Shown: positions 40,664 through 49,146 of the stretch, one piece after another | Position numbering within the stretch: position 1 is the first letter of the stretch | Layout: every line of letters begins with the position of its first letter | NCBI GenBank assembly: GCA_014384025.1 | Contig: JACNGQ010000152.1 | Location: 1-54,305 of the forward strand | DNA from: Planctomycetota bacterium | GTDB taxonomy: Bacteria; Planctomycetota; Phycisphaerae; Sedimentisphaerales; Anaerobacaceae | DNA: 54,305 nt | Direction of reading: 5' to 3' | Translations under genes and position numbers: made by a program | The notes under the pieces: model-generated | Told to the model about the DNA's origin: nothing | Database searches by the model: none | The model's input: the letters and a program-made list of their open reading frames with translations, nothing else

Positions 40664-40724
40664 TAGCAATAGATCAATCAAAATAATCAGCAAAATCACT
40701 GAGCCTTTGCTCTCAATCCTGCTT

Positions 40725-42155
40725 TTAGTCGCCTGCCGCATCTTCTGCCGGTGTCTCCTGCGGAGCGCTTTCAACCGGGGCCGCAATAGCAGTCATTTCA
40801 AGAACTTTCGGCTCGAGTCCGGCCTTTGCCAGAATAAAGTAGAGCACGGCGCCAATGATGAAAGCCACAAGCGGTGCGGCCGGAATATTGGCAATTCCAA
40901 CAAGCGGAGCTATTCCTACGATAAAGCCAACCACCCAGGATATCCATCCGGCAAGGTTCCAACCGGCTCTCGGTCCGGCCCACTTCTTGCCAGCCAATAA
41001 GTAGTCAACCATCATCGCACCACAAATAGGCCCGAACGAAGCACCGATCACGGTAAAGACGGCACCCGCTCTGCCTGCCCAACCAGTTACAGCAAGGATG
41101 ATACTCACCGCAGTACCGACTCCCACAGATATAAAAGGATTGACCTTGGGCAAGGTCGTCTTGAAGCTGTTGGCCGCGATGAATGAAGAGAAGCACGCAG
41201 GCGGAAACGCGGCAACAGCCAGCAACAACATCATTGTCTTCCCGGCACCGTCTGAGCCTAACAACTCGCCCATAAATCCGGCATCAGCCGGATTCATAGC
41301 ATATTTACCCGTCGCGCCGAAAGCACCGGCAGCAATCAAAATTGCAGCCCCCGCTGATACGATTGTTGCCAGAGCGATTCCAATAAGACCGCCCATCTGT
41401 ACATCTTTCTCATCCTTGTTATTCATGCCAAAGTCAACACCCGCTGCTCCCGCCGTAGCGAAGAAGCCGACCACAAAGGTTATACTCAAAGCCATCACTC
41501 CGAAGAAGCTTAAACCGCCTATCGCCCCACCCTCAACGGTGCCTGCCGTAACCAGTGCATCGACATTGAAATCACCTATTCCGCCTAGAGTCTTTGCCAG
41601 CAGTATAGCCAGAATCGCCAGCGGAATCAGAGGCAAGAACGTAGCAACCTTCGCAACATATTGGATACCTTTAAGTCCGACAAAGGCCGCCACAATAGCC
41701 CATATCACCGCAATGATTTTTGCTGCAGCGGCACTACCTCCGAACAGCGGAGCAAGAGCCATCGAGGCGAAATAGGAATTGACACCAAGCCAGCCGAATT
41801 GAAGAACTCCCATCATAAAACCCGGCATAAGGAAACCACCCTGCGTACCGTACGTAGATGTCCCAACCACATACAGTGGCAGTCCGGTTTTCATACCCAG
41901 CAGGCCCGGAACCAAATAGAACAAAAAATGACAAAGAAGCGCCGCTACAACCAAACCCAGAAGCGCCACTCCAATACCCTGGCCGAGTACGCCGCCAGGT
42001 TCGGAACCACCACCGCTCGGCGCCTGGCTCCAGAATACGAACCACAGGAAGATACCCGCATAAGTCGGTGCCGTGTTCTTGTACCAGGGCGCCCGGTTTG
42101 CCGGCGGATTCGGCTTGGCCATACTGACATAATCTGGCAGCATTCCATTACTCAT
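40725..42155 (-). CDS. Cytosine/purine permease (NCS1, CodB-like) family protein
   Basis: A 476-residue transporter with about 12 hydrophobic segments. N-terminal NRAPWYKNTAPTYAGIFLWF (about 20-39), GMKTGLPLYVVGTSTYGTQGG (about 92-112), FGWLGVNSYFAS and a central GAAGVDFGMNNKDEKDV loop fit the NCS1/CodB family, which imports nucleobases or related compounds with H+ or Na+. Both ends are cytoplasmic; the C-tail is Ala/Glu/Pro-rich. It has its own promoter (42222-42250) and terminator. The substrate may be a sugar- or nitrogen-linked compound; it cannot be read from sequence. Confidence 0.83.
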   Translation of the reverse strand: MSNGMLPDYVSMAKPNPPANRAPWYKNTAPTYAGIFLWFVFWSQAPSGGGSEPGGVLGQGIGVALLGLVVAALLCHFLFYLVPGLLGMKTGLPLYVVGTSTYGTQGGFLMPGFMMGVLQFGWLGVNSYFASMALAPLFGGSAAAAKIIAVIWAIVAAFVGLKGIQYVAKVATFLPLIPLAILAILLAKTLGGIGDFNVDALVTAGTVEGGAIGGLSFFGVMALSITFVVGFFATAGAAGVDFGMNNKDEKDVQMGGLIGIALATIVSAGAAILIAAGAFGATGKYAMNPADAGFMGELLGSDGAGKTMMLLLAVAAFPPACFSSFIAANSFKTTLPKVNPFISVGVGTAVSIILAVTGWAGRAGAVFTVIGASFGPICGAMMVDYLLAGKKWAGPRAGWNLAGWISWVVGFIVGIAPLVGIANIPAAPLVAFIIGAVLYFILAKAGLEPKVLEMTAIAAPVESAPQETPAEDAAGD

Positions 42156-42221
42156 AATCTATTCTCCTAACTAAAACCCAATTAAACCCCACCCGGCACC
42201 GGAGCCGGATATTTATCGAAT

Positions 42222-42250
42222 ATAATATGCTCACCAAACTTGTGAAACAA
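42222..42250 (-). promoter_or_regulatory. Promoter of permease gene
   Basis: On the minus strand TTGTTT (42250-42245), 17 bases, TATTAT (42227-42222). It lies just downstream of the stop of the 42259 gene and gives a leader of about 60 bases to the ATG at 42155. Confidence 0.6.
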
Positions 42251-42258
42251 CTAAAAAA

Positions 42259-43371
42259 TTAGTCTGTTCGCGGGATTTGGATTCTCTTGCCGTCACTCAT
42301 TGCTGATTCATGGGCACATATCCCCGCCATCGTCCAGTTTGCTGCTGTCCTGGCATCCACCGCCGATTCTCTGTTCTCGACAATCGCGCGAATAAACTCA
42401 TGAGTCAGATGAGGATGAGAGCCGCCGTGTCCGCTGCCCTGAATAAAGGAAGTATGTTCGTGCTCCTCATCATAAACACCGCGCCCTGTGAAGGGAGCTA
42501 TTTCTTTCGGCAGCAAATGCCCATAATCCGGCACTTTCACCCTTTCAGCATCTTCGTAGCCGGAATAAATCACCGGATCGTCACCGGCAACCTGCTCCCA
42601 TTCGAACGAAAGCTTAGTGCCATACACATCGAAACTTTCTCTATACTGTCTAATCGTATTAAACAGTGACCGCGTTACCTCGCAGGCAAGGTCCGAATCG
42701 GCAAACTTGATAATAGCGGTTTCAATCGCGAAAGGCGAATCGTAGAGTTTGATATAATCTTCCTGAATCCGGCCCGAGCCGTGACAGACCACAGATTCAG
42801 CTTTTTTTTGCGCAAGCCACAAAAGAGGGCTGATGGCATGGGTCGCATAGTGCATAGGCGGAAAACCATACCAGTAATCCGGCCAGCCCGGCAATCCCAT
42901 ATTTTGCTGATGCGAACCGCGCAGAAACTGAATGTCACCCAATTTGCCCGATTCCACAAGCTCTTTTGCATAGAGGAACTCCCGGCTATACACAGCCGTC
43001 TCCATCATCATATATACCTTGCCGGACTTTTTACGTGCCTTCGCTATAGCAAGACAATCCTCTGTAGTAGTAGCCATCGGGACGGTACAGGCGGTATGTT
43101 TGCCCGCATCCAAAGAAGCCACTGTCATCCATGCATGGTCGGCTATAGGCGAGACCACATGGATAACATCCAGCTCATCGATACTTAACAAATCTTCAAA
43201 TTTCGTGAACCTTCTTTGTATCCCAAACTGGTCACCTATTTCATTGAGGTGGTCTTCGTTTCTCTGGCAAATAGCATAACACTCAGAGTCAGGGTGCTTT
43301 TGATAAATAGGAATGAACTCAGCTCCAAACCCGAGCCCTACAACAGCTACCTTTACCTTCCCCATCGGCAT
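42259..43371 (-). CDS. Gfo/Idh/MocA family oxidoreductase, atypical EKP motif
   Basis: A 370-residue protein with an N-terminal Rossmann domain (VKVAVVGLGFGAEF, about 5-18, G-x-G-x-x-A-like) and a C-terminal alpha/beta domain (KLGDIQFLRGSHQ, HLTHEFIRAIVENRESAVDA). The family oxidises sugars or other polyols with tightly bound NAD(P). The usual Glu-Lys-Pro with the catalytic Lys is replaced by TVP (HTACTVPMATT), so the normal proton relay is missing. No signal peptide, so cytoplasmic, unlike the related genes upstream. AAAGGAG precedes the ATG at 43371; a second ATG at 43365 is possible. Last gene in the cytochrome-containing run, 106 bases after the cytochrome b-like stop. Confidence 0.85.
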   Translation of the reverse strand: MPMGKVKVAVVGLGFGAEFIPIYQKHPDSECYAICQRNEDHLNEIGDQFGIQRRFTKFEDLLSIDELDVIHVVSPIADHAWMTVASLDAGKHTACTVPMATTTEDCLAIAKARKKSGKVYMMMETAVYSREFLYAKELVESGKLGDIQFLRGSHQQNMGLPGWPDYWYGFPPMHYATHAISPLLWLAQKKAESVVCHGSGRIQEDYIKLYDSPFAIETAIIKFADSDLACEVTRSLFNTIRQYRESFDVYGTKLSFEWEQVAGDDPVIYSGYEDAERVKVPDYGHLLPKEIAPFTGRGVYDEEHEHTSFIQGSGHGGSHPHLTHEFIRAIVENRESAVDARTAANWTMAGICAHESAMSDGKRIQIPRTD

Positions 43372-43476
43372 TCTCTCCTTTCCTACCAACGCAGGCCCTA
43401 TCTTTTGCGCTAAATCCAAAAAATGGTTACCCAACAAACACGCAGTTGCAGCTCAACCGGGCATTATCCCTGCATT

Positions 43477-44088
43477 TTATGTTCGGATTATAAAGTAAGT
43501 ATGCACAATTGCAACCATTGCGAATACCAACGCAGTGTAACGATGCATACTTAAAAGCAATTCCTGCCAATGAGTCCCGAAAAGCGGAAACATGCTAAGT
43601 ACAATCGAAAGAATTAACGGTAAAGCCAAAAAGATTATCAACCAAAATGATAGTTTTTGTCCGAGATCGGAGCTTTTATGAAAAGTATCATCGCCGGGAT
43701 TATTTGCTAATGTTGCCCACCGGACAATGCGTTCAAACCAGGGCCAATCGCCGCCGGCAAAACGCCAACGCTTCGCCCACATTACAGCTAAAACGGCCAA
43801 ACACACTGCGAAAACCGGTGCGAAAGTAGCATGCACCATTACCAGATAACCTGAAATGTGTTTACCCAGAACAAGCGTTGGATAAAAACCTGTCATCGCG
43901 AGAACTACGAAACAAAACAGTACCGCCAGATATACCAGAATCCTTAACATACCTATAATACTCAACCTATTATTCGTGGAATTACCTGGAAGTCTCTTAT
44001 TGGAAGGCACAACTATGCGGTGCAGAACAATACACGCCAAAGTAACTAAAAAAGCGATTATCGAAATCTTTTGAAACATATTTCTCAC
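43477..44088 (-). CDS. Cytochrome b-like membrane protein
   Basis: A 203-residue protein with about four or five hydrophobic segments and paired membrane histidines (GKHISGYLVMVH at about 75-86; LLSMHRYTALVFAMVAIVH at about 178-196), arranged as in the di-heme cytochrome b of formate dehydrogenase/thiosulfate reductase. It would exchange electrons between the quinone pool and the c-type cytochrome encoded 19 bases upstream. Ligand assignment is by pattern only. It ends 106 bases before the 42259 gene. Confidence 0.75.
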   Translation of the reverse strand: MRNMFQKISIIAFLVTLACIVLHRIVVPSNKRLPGNSTNNRLSIIGMLRILVYLAVLFCFVVLAMTGFYPTLVLGKHISGYLVMVHATFAPVFAVCLAVLAVMWAKRWRFAGGDWPWFERIVRWATLANNPGDDTFHKSSDLGQKLSFWLIIFLALPLILSIVLSMFPLFGTHWQELLLSMHRYTALVFAMVAIVHTYFIIRT

Positions 44089-44107
44089 ATACTTTCGATC
44101 GATACAA

Positions 44108-46060
44108 TTAATCCGAACCGGCCAAAACCTTCACAACACAAGCAAGGGCCTTTAAGGCATACAATAACAAAACAACAGCTATAATTGCACATGAACCAAG
44201 AGAAACTATCTTCATCATAGGACGGAATACGAATGAAAAAGCAAATGCCCGGGCATAGGATGGGTCAACGTCCTGAAACTCAACCATTTGTTTAGTTCCA
44301 CGGCCTGTGACAGCGGGAGAATCAACCACAACATCACCGAAGAAGAAAGGCGCATCCGTGGCATGGCAATCCGTGCAGTAACGAACACCTAATGACTGAG
44401 CCGCAGGTCTGACATTGTGTGCTATAGGCCATAAATATGGCTCAGCCGCCTTATGTTCTTCACTCCAAAGTTTGCCCGAATCATCAAGGCTGTAAACTTT
44501 ACCGCCGCTAACGTAAACAGGCTCTCCTTCAACGGTCCCTTTTAGCGATTTCAGAGCCTCGGTAACGTTTTCGTCGGATAAGGCCGGCCAATCACCGGAA
44601 GCAGGCAGCTTTTCATTGGCGAGAACCTGACCAACTATTTGTTTGACAACCTCAAAATTAATCGGTGTAACATTCTGGTCTTTTATAATGCCCCAAAAGG
44701 AAGGCCATACCATTTTATGAGGAGCGATTTTGCCATCTCCATGTTCAGCAAAAACCGGAGAGCTAATATGCGGAAGCGCCTCGTGGGATTTATTAACACC
44801 AATCGTTCCCAGCCGATGCGCCCGGGAGGTCTTGGTAAGAACGGTTGTTTCCTTTGGCCATGGGCCCGAGTGACAGGCGGTGCAGGTCATTCTCTCGAAA
44901 TGCACCGGAGGAATACCTCGATGTTCCGGCACCGGTGCGCCCAACCTGCCGGCCAACGGTGACGAGGAATCCTTTTCCCCAAGGTGACAGCCTTCACACG
45001 ACGAGACGGCCGCTAAATGATTGTCTGAAAAAGATGATTCACTTTCATACCCGCGTATAATCTTATGGTCAATACCGTTACGGTGACAATCAACACATGT
45101 CAATCCGGCTTTCAGGTGAATATCCTCATCCGTGTTCCACTTTTCCGTATCTTCAGCCTCAAGGTACAAATTGGAATGACAGAAGTAGCACCGGTTGTTG
45201 GGAACCTCTCTTACAATATTAAAAAAGACCTTATTTTCGTGGTCAAAAGCGGTTTCGCGATACTTAATAGTCGGCGGAACCTTTTTCGCATCTTCCGGCG
45301 GCTCGGGCATGAACGGATCGTAGGTCTCGGGCATATCATCGGCCGCTCCGCTGACAGAAGCAAATTCACAAGTGGCGGCCGATGCCCACCGAAAATTCCC
45401 CCGAGCTATCTGAAGGAAATTTTCACCCTGATTGTGGGCGAACTCGGCGTTATGACAGCTCAAACAGTTAATCTCAAGTTTGCCCGAGATATACTCGCGC
45501 ATAATCTCATCCGGGTCATCTGTTTCAAGCTCTCCGGCCCCACCGCCCGGTGTATGCCGGCCAAAGAGCTTGATAAACTCACGGCTTGAAAGACCAAGCT
45601 GCTCAGGCCTGAACGTCCCTGGCCATGAACGATACGATAGGGGAATCTGAGTGCCGGTACGAGCGTCTGAAAGTATCCAGGGCTGCCCGGGCCGGCCGGG
45701 AGAAATGTTCGGGTCGTTGGCGTTGAAATGCCATCCTTTGCTGATTAATCCGTAACTATGGCATCCCCCACAGGTCCAGCGCATTGAAAACGGCAGAAGA
45801 ATTTCGTCATCAGGGTAAATTTTTCCTCCCTGCTGTCCCTCTTCATTTCCAGCAACCAGAGGAATAAGATGCGTTGGATGTGCCCGGCTGCCGTCACTTT
45901 CATCGCCAAGAAGTTTGCCCGGGGCTTCAGCCCCCGCTGCCTGACTTTCGAAGCAAACAGTAAGTGCAGACAGACACAATACAAACAAACACGCAAAGCC
46001 TGTTAATATCAATCCTTTTTTCAATATACAGTCAATCCTTTCTTCAAAAGATGTTAACAT
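44108..46060 (-). CDS. Heptaheme c-type cytochrome with C-terminal membrane anchor
   Basis: A 650-residue exported protein with seven CxxCH heme-binding motifs, with the Cys of each starting at 97 (CGGCH), 199 (CLSCH), 291 (CYFCH), 322 (CVDCH), 355 (CEGCH), 393 (CTACH) and 562 (CTDCH). A hydrophobic N-terminal signal (about 17-35) and a C-terminal helix (about 615-645) mean it stays anchored with hemes outside. It belongs to the tetrathionate-reductase-like multiheme cytochromes only loosely. Partner: the cytochrome b-like protein 19 bases downstream. A TTG start at 46024 (giving MKKGLILTGF) with AAAGGA upstream is an attractive alternative. It is in the middle of the Gfo/Idh/MocA-DUF1080 cluster, so it may take electrons from those enzymes (inference). 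Confidence 0.92.
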   Translation of the reverse strand: MLTSFEERIDCILKKGLILTGFACLFVLCLSALTVCFESQAAGAEAPGKLLGDESDGSRAHPTHLIPLVAGNEEGQQGGKIYPDDEILLPFSMRWTCGGCHSYGLISKGWHFNANDPNISPGRPGQPWILSDARTGTQIPLSYRSWPGTFRPEQLGLSSREFIKLFGRHTPGGGAGELETDDPDEIMREYISGKLEINCLSCHNAEFAHNQGENFLQIARGNFRWASAATCEFASVSGAADDMPETYDPFMPEPPEDAKKVPPTIKYRETAFDHENKVFFNIVREVPNNRCYFCHSNLYLEAEDTEKWNTDEDIHLKAGLTCVDCHRNGIDHKIIRGYESESSFSDNHLAAVSSCEGCHLGEKDSSSPLAGRLGAPVPEHRGIPPVHFERMTCTACHSGPWPKETTVLTKTSRAHRLGTIGVNKSHEALPHISSPVFAEHGDGKIAPHKMVWPSFWGIIKDQNVTPINFEVVKQIVGQVLANEKLPASGDWPALSDENVTEALKSLKGTVEGEPVYVSGGKVYSLDDSGKLWSEEHKAAEPYLWPIAHNVRPAAQSLGVRYCTDCHATDAPFFFGDVVVDSPAVTGRGTKQMVEFQDVDPSYARAFAFSFVFRPMMKIVSLGSCAIIAVVLLLYALKALACVVKVLAGSD

Positions 46061-46105
46061 TCATCGAAGAAATTGTACAGAACGATCTATTTTTAACAAG
46101 CGTTT

Positions 46106-47485
46106 TTATACTTCAAATTCTTCCGGCTTGAACTCAAGCTTCCTTCCGGCCGCTATTGCTTCATTAACCTTCAATACCGTAACCGCTGTTTCGTATCCGA
46201 TTTCACCAGGGCAATTGAGCTTGGCCTTGCCGCGAATCGCATCAAAGAAGTTCTCAAGGTGAAATTGGTGATAATGCTTGTTACCCATGCTTACAGGTAT
46301 GTCATAACTTGGCGGTTTCGGCGATTCCCGTACATCAAGCACGGCATCACCGGCGGGCTTTTCTTCTTCCTTTTTGTCCGGCTCCTTGATTGTGCCCATT
46401 TTGATCCATTTTTCCCAATTCGTAGCCGGTACCCACGCTTCGCGGTATATAGTATTCCGTCCGGAAGCTTCCGAGATTTCCAGCGTGCCTTCATCACCCA
46501 TAAAGTTTTCAAAGTATCCCTTGCTGCTGTTGCTCGTTATTGTCTGATAGAACGCCCTGACGGTTCGGTCACCGACCTGGTACTCATAAATGACCATAAC
46601 ATTGTCATACCAGTCGTGCGCTGTTTTACGAAGCGGCGGTTTCCAGTAGTCGACACCGCCGCTGGCTATCACGGCTTTGGGATTAGCGCCAAGAAACCAG
46701 CTATAGATGTCAATCTGGTGCGAGCCGAGGTCAACAATCGGGCCGCCTCCGAGCCCCTTATACCAGCGCCAGTTTCTGAATTGCTGCATCGAGTTGAAAC
46801 CATATTTTTTCAGTGTTGCCTCGTCGATAGGAGCATTCCTCGGAAAACCTAAATCTTCACACGCCGTCTTGCTGCGGTTCCACTGACCATTTATACAGGT
46901 GATTTTACCCAATAGCTTTGCATCAGTGATTATTTTATCATAGACGAATCTATACTTGGGATTACTGCGGCGCTGATGGCCTATCTGCAATAACTTGCCT
47001 GACTTCTTTGCAGCTTCCATCATCTTTTTTGCGCCTTCAAGAGTGTTGGACATCTCCTTTTCACAATAGACGTTCAACCCTGCTTCCAGGCATGCAACGG
47101 TATGCGGCGAGTGCCAGAAGTCCGGCGTGGCAACTATCACAGCATCAAGGTCCTTTTCCTTAGCAAGCATCTCCTCGTAATCTTCATAAGTATTGTTCTC
47201 ATGTTTATATCTCTTCAACAGGTTGGAGACACGTTTTTGATTATACTTTGTCCAAATATCACAAACCGCCTTGATTCGAATACCAGGTATCTTAAGGATG
47301 GAGTTCATCAGGACCTGCCCCTGGGCCCCGCAGCCAAGCAGAGCTATGTTAATATCATCTGGTTTCCCCCCGCCGGCCTGTCCTAAAACCACCGGCGAAA
47401 ATACCAACCCGGCACCTGCCGCCGCTGTCGTACGAAGGAAACTACGTCTGTTAATTTTTTTGTCAGATACTTGATTATTCATCAT
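46106..47485 (-). CDS. Tat-exported Gfo/Idh/MocA oxidoreductase
   Basis: A 459-residue protein. A twin-arginine signal (NRRSFLRTTAAAGAG, about 12-26) precedes the Rossmann domain (NIALLGCGAQGQ, about 46-57) and the C-terminal domain (GPIVDLGSHQIDIYSWFLG, about 243-261, with the conserved His). The EKP position is CEKEMSN (Glu-Lys-Glu), so the catalytic Lys is kept but not the Pro. Tat export lets it fold and bind cofactor before crossing. It heads the run of cytochrome c, cytochrome b and the 42259 gene, behind the promoter at 47547-47575. It would oxidise a glycoside or sugar outside the membrane. Confidence 0.9.
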   Translation of the reverse strand: MMNNQVSDKKINRRSFLRTTAAAGAGLVFSPVVLGQAGGGKPDDINIALLGCGAQGQVLMNSILKIPGIRIKAVCDIWTKYNQKRVSNLLKRYKHENNTYEDYEEMLAKEKDLDAVIVATPDFWHSPHTVACLEAGLNVYCEKEMSNTLEGAKKMMEAAKKSGKLLQIGHQRRSNPKYRFVYDKIITDAKLLGKITCINGQWNRSKTACEDLGFPRNAPIDEATLKKYGFNSMQQFRNWRWYKGLGGGPIVDLGSHQIDIYSWFLGANPKAVIASGGVDYWKPPLRKTAHDWYDNVMVIYEYQVGDRTVRAFYQTITSNSSKGYFENFMGDEGTLEISEASGRNTIYREAWVPATNWEKWIKMGTIKEPDKKEEEKPAGDAVLDVRESPKPPSYDIPVSMGNKHYHQFHLENFFDAIRGKAKLNCPGEIGYETAVTVLKVNEAIAAGRKLEFKPEEFEV

Positions 47486-47546
47486 CTTTCTGTCAACTCC
47501 ATAAATTTAACATATTACACTAATCATCAATTTTTTATTGCCACGT

Positions 47547-47575
47547 AATATAACGCCGCGATATATCACTGTCAA
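47547..47575 (-). promoter_or_regulatory. Sigma-70 promoter of the oxidoreductase-cytochrome unit
   Basis: On the minus strand TTGACA (47575-47570), 17 bases, TATATT (47552-47547). Start near 47540, 55 bases before the ATG at 47485. An inverted repeat (GTCAAG/CTTGAC, 47571-47588) overlaps the -35 box and may be an operator. Confidence 0.72.
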
Positions 47576-47588
47576 GCACACACTTGAC
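47571..47588. promoter_or_regulatory. Inverted repeat overlapping -35 box
   Basis: GTCAAG (47571-47576) and CTTGAC (47583-47588) are perfect inverted copies with a CACACA spacer. The left arm lies on the -35 box, so a bound protein would block transcription. No regulator gene is in the window. Confidence 0.35.
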
Positions 47589-47683
47589 GATTTTTTCTGT
47601 TCGTACTACCGAAAAAACCGCGGTCATCCCGCAATGAACTAAACATTACATTGCAAATTCACGATTCTGGCAGTTATATACAG

Positions 47684-49120
47684 CTAATCTACCAAAGGTT
47701 TCACTATTATATTGCGATATGCCACAGGACCGTGGTTGCCCTGGAACATAATCGGCCCGAAAGGCCCTTCCCTGCCTACCAGAGGGCCGCCCGTTACCCC
47801 CTCTGTCATTTCGAGGTTCTTTTTGTGCAGCAATTGGCCGTTGAGTTCTATCTTTTTGAACGTCGCATGACTGATTTTTTTGCCGCTGGCGTCGAACCTC
47901 GGAGCCTTAAATTCAATCGCATACTTCTGCCATTGGCCGGGCATCAGGGAGGCATTCACTAAAGGTGCACCGGCACCGTAAATCGCTCCCATATCACCGG
48001 CGCCCATTTTTACTTTTCCCCAGCTATCAAGCACCTGAATCTCGTATTCACCCATAACATAAATGCCGGAATTGGAACCTCTCGGCACCATCACCTGCAT
48101 CTCGATACGGCAGTCGCCGAATTTTGCTTCGGAGTATATATCGATGCTATCACCATGTTTGGCAGCCAGATTTATCATTTCACCCTGACCATCAGTCTTT
48201 ACTAACATTTTCGGGTCATCAGACGACATTTTCGCTTTGCCGGCCACCCATTTGCTCTTTTCCTTATCGCCCTTGACCGCCCAGCCGTCGAGGTTTTTGC
48301 CGTTAAACAGTAAAACCGCATCACTATATTTCGGCCATAGATTTTTAACGCGGATGTCCTTGAACTCAACAAGCATAGGTGGGCCGGCATGTATTTGAAG
48401 CGCCAGGATACCTTCTCTTGCAGACCCTTTAGTGTCCTTCGGGTCACCGGGATTGGTTACCCGGTCGTTATCTATCAGCTCGATTGTCTGATAGCCATTT
48501 AGATAGTGTTTCAAATGGTTGCCCTGAGCTATGATTCTATACTCGTTCCAGTCCTTGTCGTTATAGTAGCCTTCCTTTATAAGCTCATCTTTATCGGAGA
48601 CATTCCCAATGACATTCTTCTCGCCATCTTCATCGATGACCATCATATCACCGACGTTGACCAGCCATCCCCGGCCACTCTCGTGGTAGAGAAAACCGAC
48701 CTTACCAGGTGCATTTTCAACCTCCGCCTGATAGCCGCTGACGACCCACTTGCGGACTTCCTTACTTCGGTACTGCACCCCGGAGTTGCCGTTACGGAGA
48801 CGAAACTTCAAACGCAGCTCAAAATCCCGCAGCTTTCCGCCGCGCCAGATAAGGAACGTATTGCCCTTGGTCGGGTTCTCAGGGGTAGTTTCTCCACGAA
48901 TAACACCATTTTTAGCCGACCAGAGCCGCATATCGCCGTCCCAGCCGCTCAGATCCTTGCCATTGAACAGTGATATCCAATCCCCGGATGAATTTGAATC
49001 GCCTGCAAGTGCGGTCTCCATCCGGCCTATTATAAATACCGGAAACAAAATAATAGCCAATACCGTGACGGCAAGAACCATACCGTTACAGGCGAATGAT
49101 TTTTTTTTCATGATTTTCAT
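47684..49120 (-). CDS. Exported double-DUF1080 protein
   Basis: A 478-residue protein with a Sec signal (about 10-35) and two DUF1080/PF06439 (3-keto-disaccharide hydrolase-type) domains: first at about 42-260 (ISLFNGKDLSGWDG, GNSGVQYRSKE, WNEYRIIAQGNHL, LQIHAGPPM), second at about 270-475 (AVLLFNGKNLDGWAV, GSNSGIYVMGEYEIQVLDSWG, GQWQKYAIEF, GPIMFQGNHGPVAYRNI). Duplicated domains may give two binding or active sites. The ATG at 49120 is preferred over one at 49135 because GAGG stands nine bases before it. Acts outside the cytoplasm. It begins 26 bases after the stop of the epimerase-DUF1080 fusion. Confidence 0.9.
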   Translation of the reverse strand: MKIMKKKSFACNGMVLAVTVLAIILFPVFIIGRMETALAGDSNSSGDWISLFNGKDLSGWDGDMRLWSAKNGVIRGETTPENPTKGNTFLIWRGGKLRDFELRLKFRLRNGNSGVQYRSKEVRKWVVSGYQAEVENAPGKVGFLYHESGRGWLVNVGDMMVIDEDGEKNVIGNVSDKDELIKEGYYNDKDWNEYRIIAQGNHLKHYLNGYQTIELIDNDRVTNPGDPKDTKGSAREGILALQIHAGPPMLVEFKDIRVKNLWPKYSDAVLLFNGKNLDGWAVKGDKEKSKWVAGKAKMSSDDPKMLVKTDGQGEMINLAAKHGDSIDIYSEAKFGDCRIEMQVMVPRGSNSGIYVMGEYEIQVLDSWGKVKMGAGDMGAIYGAGAPLVNASLMPGQWQKYAIEFKAPRFDASGKKISHATFKKIELNGQLLHKKNLEMTEGVTGGPLVGREGPFGPIMFQGNHGPVAYRNIIVKPLVD

Positions 49121-49146
49121 TTGTACGTACCTCATTGTAATTAATC

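Larger units (their letters stand above)
40444..40704. repeat. 261-bp intergenic duplication, copy B
   Basis: Second copy of the unit at 39099-39360. It lies between the FGE lipoprotein gene and the permease gene, carrying the promoter of the former and the terminator of the latter. No gene lies in this gap (40403-40724). Confidence 0.92.
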
